This document shows, one piece after another, positions 42,499 through 54,319 of a stretch of DNA of 64,000 nt (position 1 is the stretch's first letter; each line of letters opens with the position of its first letter). Below the pieces are notes generated by a model. The model saw nothing but the letters and a program-made list of their open reading frames with translations, did no database searches and was not told the origin of the DNA. Source of the DNA: VAZQ01 sp963725185 (lineage in GTDB: Bacteria; Pseudomonadota; Alphaproteobacteria; Rhizobiales; Xanthobacteraceae); assembly GCA_963725185.1 (NCBI GenBank), contig CAVRXO010000008.1, positions 75,236 to 139,235 on the forward strand, in the 5' to 3' direction. The translations under genes were made by a program, and so were the position numbers.

Positions 42499-43135
42499 AT
42501 GAGTGCACAGATCGAGCGGGTGGCCCCCGCCACCGATGAGGACAGCAGCAAGCGCCGTCAGATCGTGGAAGGCGCCCGGCAAGTCTTCATGGAGCAAGGG
42601 TTCGACGCCGCCAGCATGGGCGAGATCGCCCGGGTGGCCGGGGTCTCGAAAGGCACCCTCTACGTCTATTTCAAGCACAAGGAGGAGCTGTTCGAGGCCA
42701 TCGTCGGGCAGCAGTGCCGGGCGCAGGCCGAGCAGATCTTCAATCTCGATCCGCAAGATCACGATGTCGAAGGGATCCTGACGCGGCTTGGAATTGCCTA
42801 TGCCCAGTTCGTGTGCCGGCCCGGCGGGGTGTCGCCGATACGGGCCGTGATCGCGATTGCGGAGCGCATGCCGGAGCTTGGGCGCAAGTTCTACGAGACC
42901 GGACCGGCATTCGGCATCGCGCAGCTGAAGGCGTATCTGAGCGCACAGGTGGCCGCCGGCGTGCTCGAGATAGAGGATTGCGAGATCGCCGCCGCGCAAT
43001 TGATGGAGGCCTGCCTGGCGACCGTGTACAAGCCGGTGCTTGTTCAATTTCGGCACGGCTCCGGCGCCCGAGCGGATCGAATATGTGGTGAAAACGGCGG
43101 TGCGCGTCTTCCTGGCTGCCTATCGGCCGCGCTGA
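42499..43135 (+). CDS. TetR family regulator, copy 1, C-terminal frameshift
   Basis: Likely repressor of the divergent efflux operon. It starts MSAQIERVAPATDEDSSKRR. The helix-turn-helix region is MGEIARVAGVSKGTLYVYF, followed by KHKEELFEAIVGQQ. It is nearly identical to copy 2 at 43,809 up to ATVYKPVL. There, near 43,041, it has one extra base (GCTTGTTCAAT against GCTATTCAAT). Correcting it restores the ending RIEYVVKTAVRVFLAAYRPR and a TGA at 43,133-43,135. As read, the frame runs 11 bases longer with unrelated residues. Confidence 0.88.
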
Positions 43136-43179
43136 CACGGCTCTGATGTCCTCGACCGGAAATCCCGGCTTTCGGAGCC

Positions 43180-43623
43180 TCAGAAGCTGATGAGAAACCA
43201 CGCCAGCACTGGATAGAACGCCGTCGCCACGAGTGCGTAGCTGATCACCGCCCAGTCCTTCAGCGTAAGGCCGTCTTGGTTCTCGTTCGACGGCACTTCA
43301 CCGACGCCCGCCGCTTGGCGGCTCCTGCGAGCCTGTGCAAAGTCAATGATGACAGCGCTTTGACTAGACCAATCAGCGGCGGATTCTCCGGTCGCCGTCG
43401 GCACCGGCCATAGCGCGGACTTTGCCAACGACCGCTCGCTCGTCAGCGGAGCGGGCCCGATCTTCGCCAGCCGGACGAGTGCCGCAAGCGGCTGCTGGAT
43501 TTCCCGCGGATTCCAGTCATGGCGGGCTTCCGCGACGGCCGTCTCACTGTTCCCGACCCAGCCGGCCTTTCCCTCGATGATCCTGCCTCCGGCAAAACCA
43601 CCCATTTCCCGTTCTGCGTACAT
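43180..43623 (-). CDS. Small membrane protein derived from a duplicated EmrA N-terminus
   Basis: A 147-residue protein whose first 65 or so residues align with the cytoplasmic leader of the EmrA-like protein: MYAEREMGGFAGGRIIEG against MYAERETGGFARAGVIEG, and later QQPLAALVRL against QPPAPVRLPA. The rest differs. It is soluble up to about 118 and ends in one hydrophobic helix, WAVISYALVATAFYPVLAWF. It lacks lipoyl, coiled-coil and barrel parts, so it cannot be an adaptor. It is divergent from TetR copy 2, with two operators between, exactly as emrA is from copy 1. Function is unknown. Confidence 0.75.
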   Translation of the reverse strand: MYAEREMGGFAGGRIIEGKAGWVGNSETAVAEARHDWNPREIQQPLAALVRLAKIGPAPLTSERSLAKSALWPVPTATGESAADWSSQSAVIIDFAQARRSRQAAGVGEVPSNENQDGLTLKDWAVISYALVATAFYPVLAWFLISF

Positions 43624-43670
43624 GATAAAGCTCCTTCATCCGCCGGCCGGCTCGGGAGGCAGACAGCCAT

Positions 43671-43689
43671 TGACCGAACCGTTCAGCCA
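43671..43689. promoter_or_regulatory. TetR-type operator, copy 2a
   Basis: TGACCGAAC-C-GTTCAGCCA, the same operator with two arm changes, next to the start of the small membrane protein gene. Confidence 0.8.
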
Positions 43690-43724
43690 TCCTAACTAGA
43701 TAGATGAAGGTGTTTCGTCAATGT

Positions 43725-43743
43725 TGACCGAACCGTTCAGTCA
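43725..43743. promoter_or_regulatory. TetR-type operator, copy 2b
   Basis: TGACCGAAC-C-GTTCAGTCA, identical to copy 1b and again 54 bases from its partner. The spacing and sequence conservation show that the pair was duplicated together. Confidence 0.85.
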
Positions 43744-43808
43744 ATGCTAGATGTCATGGCTGCCCTCGTTGAGATGCAGGCCAGGGCGGCACGACCGGAG
43801 GGTTGAAA

Positions 43809-44447
43809 ATGAGTGCACAGGTCGAGCGGGTGGCGCCCGGCGCCATCGCTGAGGACAGCAGCAAACGGCGCCAGATCATTGACGGCGCTAGGCATGTTTT
43901 CATGGCGCAGGGTTTCGACGCCGCCAGCATGGGCGAGATCGCCCGGGTGGCCGGAGTGTCGAAAGGCACCCTCTACGTCTACTTCAAGGACAAGGAGGAG
44001 CTGTTCGAGGCCATCGTCGGGCAGCAGTGCCGGGCACAGGCCGAGCAGATCTTCAATCTCGATCCGCAAGACCACGATGTCGAAGGGGTCCTGACGCGGC
44101 TTGGCGTTGCCTATGCCCAGTTCGTGTGCCGGCCGGGCGGTGCCTCGCCGATACGGGCGGTGATCTCGATTGCCGAGCGGATGCCGGAGCTTGGCCGCCG
44201 CTTCTACGAGACCGGACCGGCCTTCGGCATCGCGCAGTTGAAAGTGTATCTGAGCGCGCAGGTGGCCGCCGGCGTGCTCCAGGTGGAGGATTGCGAGATC
44301 GCCGCCGCGCAATTCATGGAGGCTTGCCTGGCGACCGTGTACAAGCCGGTGCTATTCAATTTCGGCACCACTCCGGCGCCTGAGCGGATCGAATACGTGG
44401 TGAAGATCGCGGTGCGCGTCTTCCTCGCCGCCTATCGGCCGCACTGA
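43809..44447 (+). CDS. TetR family regulator, copy 2
   Basis: Intact 212-residue paralogue of the regulator at 42,499. It starts MSAQVERVAPGAIAEDSSKR. The recognition region MGEIARVAGVSKGTLYVYF is identical to copy 1, so both should bind the same four operators. The ligand domain differs at scattered positions and ends IEYVVKIAVRVFLAAYRPH. A TTG two codons earlier is possible, but the ATG matches copy 1 and has GGAGGG upstream. Confidence 0.92.
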   Translation: MSAQVERVAPGAIAEDSSKRRQIIDGARHVFMAQGFDAASMGEIARVAGVSKGTLYVYFKDKEELFEAIVGQQCRAQAEQIFNLDPQDHDVEGVLTRLGVAYAQFVCRPGGASPIRAVISIAERMPELGRRFYETGPAFGIAQLKVYLSAQVAAGVLQVEDCEIAAAQFMEACLATVYKPVLFNFGTTPAPERIEYVVKIAVRVFLAAYRPH

Positions 44448-44458
44448 CACGCCCCTCG

Positions 44459-45457
44459 TTATGGCGGCCCCATGCCGGCGGCTTTGGCCTGCGCGGCAAC
44501 TTCCTTTGCGATCGGCGTCCAGCGCACCACCTCCTGCTTGAAGAAGGCGGTGAAATCGGCCGCGTTCAGCGACTTGGTATCGATCGCCTCGCTCTCGAGG
44601 CGCGCCTGCACATCGGGCGCGTGCAAGGCCTTCACCACTTCGGCATTGAGCCGCGTGACGATCGGCTCCGGCAGGTTCGCCGGCCCCGACAGGGCGAACC
44701 AGGTGGAAGAGACGAGGCTCGGATAGCCCTGCTCCTTGAAGGTCGGAATGTCCGGAAAGCCCGGCAACCGCTCCTCGGTGCCGATGGCGAGGCCGCGCAG
44801 CGTCCCTGCCCGCAATTGCCCGGATGCTGCCGAGAGCGCCAGCGAGCCGGAGCTCAAATGACCGCCGAGCACGTCGTTCGCGATCAGATTGGCGCCCCTA
44901 TAGGGCACGTAGGTCATCTTGATGCCGGCCTCCTTTTGCAGCATCTCGTTGACCAGCTGGGTCTGCGAGCCGTACGAGATCGTCCCATAGGTGAGTTCGC
45001 CCGGATGCGCCTTGGCATAGGCGACGAACTCGGCGAGCGTCTTCTGCGGCAGATCCTTGTTCACGAACATCACGCTCGGCTGGCCGCCCAGATAGGCGAT
45101 GTGGGTGAAATCCTTGAACGGATCGAACGGCAGCGGCGTGAAGGCCGGCGTGATGACGAAGCTGCCGAGGCTCGACACCACCAGGGTGTAGCCGTCGGGT
45201 GCCGAGCGCATGACCATTTCCTGGCCGATGATGCCGCCGGCGCCCGGCCGGTCCTCGACCACGAACGGCTGACCCAGCGCAGCACCGAGCTTGTCGGCGA
45301 CGATGCGGGTCAACAGATCGGCGGTGCCCGCGCCCGAGAACGGCACCACGATCCGCACCGGCCGCGTCGGCCACGACTGGGCCTGCGCCAATGCCGGGAC
45401 CAATCCGGCGCACAGCAAGAGCAGGATGGCGGCGCGTGTCACCATGGTGCGAAGCAT
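44459..45457 (-). CDS. Bug-type tripartite tricarboxylate transporter receptor
   Basis: Periplasmic solute-binding protein of the TctC/Bug family, 332 residues from the ATG at 45457. The signal peptide is MLRTMVTRAAILLLLCAGLV with cleavage after ALAQA. Family signatures are WPTRPVRIVVPFSGAGTADL, VVEDRPGAGGIIGQEMV, YGTISYGSQTQLVNEM and YVPYRGANLIANDVLGG. No TctA/TctB membrane genes are near, as is common for this expanded family. The TTG at 45514 would start inside a repeat arm and was not chosen. The ligand is unknown. Confidence 0.9.
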   Translation of the reverse strand: MLRTMVTRAAILLLLCAGLVPALAQAQSWPTRPVRIVVPFSGAGTADLLTRIVADKLGAALGQPFVVEDRPGAGGIIGQEMVMRSAPDGYTLVVSSLGSFVITPAFTPLPFDPFKDFTHIAYLGGQPSVMFVNKDLPQKTLAEFVAYAKAHPGELTYGTISYGSQTQLVNEMLQKEAGIKMTYVPYRGANLIANDVLGGHLSSGSLALSAASGQLRAGTLRGLAIGTEERLPGFPDIPTFKEQGYPSLVSSTWFALSGPANLPEPIVTRLNAEVVKALHAPDVQARLESEAIDTKSLNAADFTAFFKQEVVRWTPIAKEVAAQAKAAGMGPP

Positions 45458-45503
45458 GGCGCCATCTTGCCACGACGCGATCCAGTTGGGAAACGGCGGC
45501 ATC

Positions 45504-45623
45504 GTAGGGCGCAATCGCTTTATTGCGCCGCCAGCCTCTCCAACCGGCGCAACCTATCGTCGCGACCAATCGGCGCAACCCATCGGCATGGCCAAGCGGC
45601 GCAATAAAGCGATTGCGCCCTAC
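45504..45623. repeat. Pair of identical 26-base elements in inverted orientation
   Basis: GTAGGGCGCAATCGCTTTAT...GCGCC at 45,504-45,529 is the exact reverse complement of 45,598-45,623. Each arm is itself palindromic (GCGCAAT...ATTGCGC). Between them are three GGCGCAAC-type partial units. The right arm contains the TAG stop (45,622-45,620) of the extensin-like gene. Confidence 0.85.
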
Positions 45624-46984
45624 TCGTCTTCCCCATCGGCGCCCGGTACTGCGTCGGGCAGATCGAGGTCCCGTTTGGGGGTCGAATAGGCGCTGGGGCG
45701 CAGCCGCTTTGGCGGCGCGGCAACGTGGTGCTGGCTGATCGAGCCGGTCACCGTGAGGTCGCGCTTGGCGGCGACATGAGCGCCCAATCGCGCGGCTATC
45801 TCGTCGCCGCTGATCGGCTGCGGATTGCAGGCATGCCGGCCATTGCGCCGGCGCATCAGGTCGACGTGAATGTGGTTGTAATGATAGATGTTGGCGCCGG
45901 GCGCCAGCACGGTCGTGAACTGATTGCAGGCGGTCGCTTGCACGTCATGCAGGAAGGCTTGTTCCTCGGGCGAGCCGTGCCAGCCGTGCTGCACGTCGAG
46001 CTTGCGGCCATCGGCCAGCGTGAAGCCCGCGATGTCGAGCGCATTGCCGAAAGCATGCTCCGAGATCGTCGCATTGGGATCGCCATTCATGCCGCGGCAC
46101 GAATAGGCGGAGATTTGCTTGATCTCGACCACCGGCACCCCGAACCATTTCAGCGCTGCCGGCTGCAGAGCTTCAGTGATCCACTGATCGAGCACCGAGA
46201 CCAGCGGACACGCCAGCGTCGCCGCCGGACTGACGGCGACCGGTCCGATCGGCTCGGTGACCGGCGGCGCGGAGGCAGGACCAAGGGCTGGGGACGGCGA
46301 CGCCACGGTGCGCGGTGCCGATTTTGCTCCGCCGATGAGGGCGCGACGGTCGTAGGGCTCCGGCGAGAAGTCGTAGGGCGAGCTGGCATCGGGCAAGGGA
46401 GTCGCGCTCGCCGAAGCGGCCCGCGGCGGCGGCGAAGCGGCCGCCCCATAGGGCTTGCGAAAGTCATAAAGCTGCGGTGTTGCCGCCGGCCGCGAGGGAT
46501 CAAGCGACAGCGGTTGATCGGACGGGCGCGATCCAGCGCCTGCCGCCGGCGGGACGGGCCGCCGCAGCGGCGGCCAGGGACCCGGTTCGGCCTCCTCGCC
46601 GGGCGGCGGCAAATCGTCCTGCGTCACGGCCGATGCGGCTGGGGTCGGCTGGGCGATCGGCCAGCGCGGCGGCACCTGTCCGGCCCCATTGGGAACGGCG
46701 GCCGGCGGCCGCAACTCGTCGCCAAAGCCGAGCGGGGCGCTGTCGCCGAGGCTCGACACTTTCAGCGGAAAGTCGATCCCGCACGCGCCCGGTCCCGTGA
46801 TCGGGCTGATGCGGACCTTGCCGGGACCTTCCTTGACCGCACCCGAACCGAGGCATTGCGATTCGGCCTCGTGCCGCCACGGTTCCCGCTCGGCCGCCAG
46901 GTAATGGGCGCCGCAGCCGGCCAGCAACGCCACCGCCCCGACCGCGCCGGCGCCCAAAACGTAGAAGCGAAGTCTCCGCGTCAT
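45620..46984 (-). CDS. Extensin-like C-domain lipoprotein
   Basis: Cell-envelope protein of 454 residues. The N-terminus MTRRLRFYVLGAGAVGAVAL with LLAGC is a lipobox signal, so the mature protein is probably lipid-anchored. Residues about 85-265 are a low-complexity Pro/Ala/Ser-rich linker. The C-terminal extensin-like domain (about 275-400) has CPLVSVLDQWITEALQPAAL, AYSCRGMNGDPNATISEHAF, GNALDIAGF and the His cluster IYHYNHIHVDLM, resembling a D-Ala-D-Ala peptidase-like metal site. The last residues and the stop lie in a repeat element. Its peptidoglycan-related role is inferred from the family. Confidence 0.88.
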   Translation of the reverse strand: MTRRLRFYVLGAGAVGAVALLAGCGAHYLAAEREPWRHEAESQCLGSGAVKEGPGKVRISPITGPGACGIDFPLKVSSLGDSAPLGFGDELRPPAAVPNGAGQVPPRWPIAQPTPAASAVTQDDLPPPGEEAEPGPWPPLRRPVPPAAGAGSRPSDQPLSLDPSRPAATPQLYDFRKPYGAAASPPPRAASASATPLPDASSPYDFSPEPYDRRALIGGAKSAPRTVASPSPALGPASAPPVTEPIGPVAVSPAATLACPLVSVLDQWITEALQPAALKWFGVPVVEIKQISAYSCRGMNGDPNATISEHAFGNALDIAGFTLADGRKLDVQHGWHGSPEEQAFLHDVQATACNQFTTVLAPGANIYHYNHIHVDLMRRRNGRHACNPQPISGDEIAARLGAHVAAKRDLTVTGSISQHHVAAPPKRLRPSAYSTPKRDLDLPDAVPGADGEDE

Positions 46985-47207
46985 GAAGCGGAGAATGCGG
47001 TCAATTTTGTTAAGGACTCTTCAATGGTTGGCGCAAATGGATCATGGGCCGGGTGAGGCGACGGGGCGGCGTCCGAGGGCCCGATGATCTTTTGGGCGAT
47101 CCGCGGTTCACTGGGTGGCGCGGCTCAATGGCGGGTTAAAGCGAACCCGCCCTACCCCTTGATCCTGCGGCGGCATTGGGGCCACATCGGCTTGGCCGGG
47201 GGTCCTG
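46985..47207. other. Divergent intergenic region with a short palindromic repeat
   Basis: Promoter space between the extensin-like gene and the amidase. It holds GCGGGTTAAAGCGAACCCGCCCTAC at 47,131-47,155, a hairpin ending in the CCCTAC box shared by other repeats in this window. No further gene is visible. Confidence 0.6.
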
Positions 47208-48509
47208 ATGGAAGACACGTTGTTCGTTGCTCGTGCTGGCGAGCCCATGCTGTCCGCGCTCGCTCTCGCGCGGGCGATCGAAGCCGGCACCCTGGCGCCG
47301 CGCGCCGTGGTCGATCTCTGCGCGCAGGCGATCGCGCGCCATGAGGCCGAGATCGGCGCCTTTGTGGCGCTCGACATCGAGGGGGCGCGGCGCGCCGCCG
47401 CGGCGAACGGTTTGGAGCGAAGGCCCCTGCGCGGGCTGCCGGTCGGCATCAAGGATATTTTCGATACGGCGGATTTTCCAACCCAATACGGATCGCCGAT
47501 CTATGCCGGCCACCGGCCCAAGGCCGACGCTGCCTTGGTCGCGCTGGTGCACCGCGCCGGCGGGCTGGTGCTCGGCAAGACGGTCACCACCGAGCTCGCC
47601 AGCCTGCAGCCGGCCGCGACCTGCAATCCACACAACCTCGCCCACACGCCGGGCGGATCATCCTCGGGCTCGGTGGCGGCGGTCGCGGCCGGCATGCTGC
47701 CGATCGCGCTCGGCAGCCAAACCGGCGGCTCGGTCATCCGGCCCGCCGCCTATTGCGGCATTGCCGGCTTCAAGCCGTCGTTTCGGATGCTGCCGACCGT
47801 GGGCATGAAATGCGTCTCCTGGTCGCTCGATACCGCGGGCGTGTTCGCGGCCGGCGTGGCGGACGTGGCCTTCGCGGCCGCCGCCATTACGGGCCGGGAC
47901 TTGCGGATCGATCAGCGCCCGCCGGCCGCACCGGCGATCGCGCTGGTGCGCACGTCGCTCTGGCATGAGGCGAGCGGCGACATGCAGGGCGCGATCGAGC
48001 AGGCGGCGCAGGCCGCGCAAGCCGCCGGCGCGCGCGTCAGGGAGCTCGAGCTGCCGCCCATCTTCGAAGCCGCCATGCGGGCGCATGTCATCATCCAGGA
48101 CCACGAAGCCTATCGGGCGCTCGCCTATGAGTTCGACCATCATCAGGACCAGCTGGGACCGGTGCTGCGCGGTCAACTCGCGCGCGGCGCCACAATCGAT
48201 TTCGACCACTACGACGAGGCCCGCCGCACCGCGAAGCAGGCCCGCCGGATGTTCGCCGACCTGATGGCCGACACCGACGCGATGCTCACGCCATCGGCGC
48301 CGAGCGCGGCTCCGCACGGGCTTGGCTCGACCGGCGATCCCATGTTCAACCGGCTATGGACGCTGCTCGGCCCGCCCTGCATCAACGTGCCCGGATTGAA
48401 CGACCCCCAAGGACTGCCGCTGGGCGTGCAGATCGTCGGCCGCTTCGGGCGCGACCGCACCGCGTTGGAGGTGGCGTGGTTCCTCGAGCGCGCGCTGGCG
48501 CCCCGATAG
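47208..48509 (+). CDS. Amidase signature family hydrolase
   Basis: Ser-cisSer-Lys hydrolase of 433 residues. The catalytic Lys is in LPVGIKDIFDTADFPT, the cis-Ser in TPGGSSSGSVAAVAAGM, and the nucleophile Ser in GSQTGGSVIRPAAYCG. GIAGFKPS follows. The order and spacing are normal. There is no signal peptide, so it acts in the cytoplasm on an unknown amide. It is not GatA, since the gatCAB context and the GatA tail are absent. It stands alone. Confidence 0.9.
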   Translation: MEDTLFVARAGEPMLSALALARAIEAGTLAPRAVVDLCAQAIARHEAEIGAFVALDIEGARRAAAANGLERRPLRGLPVGIKDIFDTADFPTQYGSPIYAGHRPKADAALVALVHRAGGLVLGKTVTTELASLQPAATCNPHNLAHTPGGSSSGSVAAVAAGMLPIALGSQTGGSVIRPAAYCGIAGFKPSFRMLPTVGMKCVSWSLDTAGVFAAGVADVAFAAAAITGRDLRIDQRPPAAPAIALVRTSLWHEASGDMQGAIEQAAQAAQAAGARVRELELPPIFEAAMRAHVIIQDHEAYRALAYEFDHHQDQLGPVLRGQLARGATIDFDHYDEARRTAKQARRMFADLMADTDAMLTPSAPSAAPHGLGSTGDPMFNRLWTLLGPPCINVPGLNDPQGLPLGVQIVGRFGRDRTALEVAWFLERALAPR

Positions 48510-48675
48510 GCGAAGGGCGGCTATGCGCCAGGGGCGCGCAATTCGTGAGCTCCAATTTCTTGAACGGACTGATTTGCGAAGCGGGACCAAGTACGTGCCG
48601 TTGATATTGTCTGATGCGCGTAGATCGTTTCAATGTGAATGACGACCGAAACGCGCCTGTGCTATGTTTATGCTT

Positions 48676-48988
48676 ATGATCAAGATTGAAGAACTTGAAA
48701 AAGCCGTCGCCGAATTGCCGCCCGACCAGCTTCAGCGGTTTCGTGCGTGGTTTGCGGAATTCGAGGCTGCTCGTTTCGACCAAGAGATCGAGCGGGGCGC
48801 GAACGCTGGCAGGCTGGACCGGCTGGCCGAGCAGGCGCTGGCGGACTATCGCGCCGGGCGCGCGCGAGCTGTGAGAAGGTCGGGCGTTTCTGGTCGGAAG
48901 CCGCTACCGCGCGCTGGCGGTGGAGATGGAAGACGGGCTGCTGTGGTTCTGGATCGGCTCGCACGCCGACTACGATGCCGTCATCTGA
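48676..48988 (+). pseudogene. Decayed type II toxin-antitoxin pair
   Basis: The first part encodes MIKIEELEKAVAELPPDQLQ...RFDQEIERGANAGRLDRLAEQAL, the helical antitoxin seen upstream of RelE/ParE-like toxins. The ending should be ARELstop (TGA at 48,872-48,874) but is one base out of frame. Directly after come KVGRFWS and, in another frame, GSRYRALAVEMEDGLLWFWI and GSHADYDAVI with a TGA at 48,986-48,988. This is the C-terminal third of the matching RelE-like toxin. About 50 N-terminal toxin codons are missing, so no toxin can be made. Confidence 0.65.
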
Positions 48989-49333
48989 CAGATCGTAGCG
49001 ATGCTCCCTTCGACGGTCGCGGCCGAGCACGCCGCACCGATGACTTGGGCCAACCTCATGTCTATCCGCGTATCATTTCGTATTCATCAACAAAGAATCG
49101 TCTAAAATACCTCCGTGATCGCGATTTTGTGAAAGCCGGAAATGATGATTTCGATTTCTTATGACCAGTAAACTGGGAAGTTTTGTCTCGAAAAATCATG
49201 GTCTTGCAGAGGGACGTCTGACCATTGCCGGAATCGCGCTGAGGATTGCGGCAACGCACAAACATTTCTTTCTTCAATTCTCGACGATGCTTTGCTAAAC
49301 TTCGCTCACGTCAACAAGGATGGAGCACCTTCT

Positions 49334-49417
49334 GTGGACCTTACCGTGAAGCTCGACTTGCTCGTGGTATTGGCCGTGTTCACTTTCGTAGGTGCGGTTT
49401 TGTTGGGAGCGTTCTGA
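49334..49417 (+). CDS. 27-residue single-helix membrane protein
   Basis: GTG-started frame encoding DLTVKLDLLVVLAVF, then TFVGAVLLGAF and a stop. It has a charged N-terminus and one hydrophobic helix of about 19 residues. A ribosome-binding site (AAGGATGGAG; GGAG 8 bases before the start) is well placed. Short proteins of this pattern recur in Rhizobiales genomes, as far as I recall. A strong terminator follows 74 bases after the stop. Its function is unknown. The upstream 150 bases are AT-richer than the surroundings, as expected for a promoter. Confidence 0.6.
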   Translation: MDLTVKLDLLVVLAVFTFVGAVLLGAF

Positions 49418-49490
49418 TTGTTGCAGGGACTGGCCAGTCCCCCACCCGATCTTGCAAGAACCGCAAAATTCAAGGCAGCACGTTCAAGAC

Positions 49491-49525
49491 AACACCGGAG
49501 AGGGCAACCTCTCCGGTGTTTGGTT
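49491..49525 (+). terminator. Rho-independent terminator, perfect 13-bp stem
   Basis: AACACCGGAGAGG, loop GCAA, then CCTCTCCGGTGTT, followed by TGGTTTTC. It closes the small membrane protein unit. Because it lies 28 bases beyond the metH stop, it may also serve metH from the other strand. Confidence 0.85.
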
Positions 49526-49547
49526 TTCAGGTGCGCAATATCCAGAT

Positions 49548-53319
<3,772 letters not shown>

Positions 53320-53323
53320 TGGC

Positions 53324-54319
53324 TCAGGCTTCCTTCTCCCTCTCCCCAACGGGGCGAGGGAGTTCGCCCGTGTCTGGTCGAGGTTTGAGATTCGGCTGAT
53401 CTGCCTCTTGCCCTGCCGGCAGCCCGGGCCGCAGGCCGAGCAGGTGGCAGACGGCGTAGACCAGGTCGGCGCGGTTCATGGTGTAGAAGTGGAAATCGGT
53501 GACGCCGCGATCGACCAGATCGAGCACCTGCTCGGCGGCGACCGCGGCGGCGATCAGCTTGCGGGTGGCGGCATCGTTCTCGAGACCATCAAAGCGCTCG
53601 GCCAGCCAATCGGGCACCGAGGTCCCGCAGCGCGCGGCGAAGTTTTTGGTCTGCTTGAAATTCTGCACCGGCAGGATGCCCGGCACGATCGGCAGATGGA
53701 TGCCGCGCGCGCGCACCCGATCGAGATAACGGAAATAGAGATCGTTCTCGAAGAAGAACTGGGTGATGGCGCGCGACGCGCCGGCATCGACCTTGGCCGC
53801 GAGCATGTCGATATCGGCCTCGACGGTCGGGCTGTCGGGATGACGCTCCGGATAGGCGGACACCGAGACCTCGACATCGGCGATGCGCTTGATGCCGGCG
53901 ACCAGATCGGCGGCATGCCGGTAGCCGCCCGGATGCGGCGCGTAGCGCTCGCCGATGCCGCCGACCGGATCGCCGCGCAGCGCCACGATATGGCGCACGC
54001 CGGCCGTGCAATAGCTATTGATGACGCCGTCGACTTCGGGGCAGGCGGCGCCCACGCAGGTGAGATGGGCGGCCGGCACCAGCATGGTCTCGGCCAGGAT
54101 GCGCTTGACCGTGGCATGGGTGCGCTCGCGGGTCGAGCCGCCGGCCCCATAGGTCACCGAGACGAAATTCGGCTTGAGCGGCGCCAGCCGGTTGATCGCC
54201 TCCCACAGCGTCTCTTCCATCTCCGCGGTCTTGGGCGGAAAGAACTCGAAGGAGACGCGGATGCGCGGCGCTGCGCCGGCATGCACGAAGCGGCTCGGGC
54301 GCGGATTGGCGGTGTTCAT
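53324..54319 (-). CDS. metF: Methylenetetrahydrofolate reductase
   Basis: FAD/NAD(P)H enzyme making 5-methyl-THF for MetH. The 331-residue TIM barrel has VSFEFFPPKTAEMEETLWEA, NFVSVTYGAGGSTRERTHAT, LRGDPVGGIGERY, AITQFFFENDLYFRYLD and VPGILPVQNFKQ. The ATG at 54319 overlaps the upstream gene's stop. The last 13 residues (ELPRPVGEREKEA) are encoded by a CTCCCTCTCCCCAACGGGGCGAGGGAG hairpin of the REP-like type, apparently a C-terminal extension. Confidence 0.95.
   Translation of the reverse strand: MNTANPRPSRFVHAGAAPRIRVSFEFFPPKTAEMEETLWEAINRLAPLKPNFVSVTYGAGGSTRERTHATVKRILAETMLVPAAHLTCVGAACPEVDGVINSYCTAGVRHIVALRGDPVGGIGERYAPHPGGYRHAADLVAGIKRIADVEVSVSAYPERHPDSPTVEADIDMLAAKVDAGASRAITQFFFENDLYFRYLDRVRARGIHLPIVPGILPVQNFKQTKNFAARCGTSVPDWLAERFDGLENDAATRKLIAAAVAAEQVLDLVDRGVTDFHFYTMNRADLVYAVCHLLGLRPGLPAGQEADQPNLKPRPDTGELPRPVGEREKEA

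Noticed and set aside
47208..48509. GatA (amidotransferase) identity for the amidase
   Set aside because: The signature is shared by the whole amidase family. No gatB/gatC neighbours are present, and the length is shorter than usual GatA.
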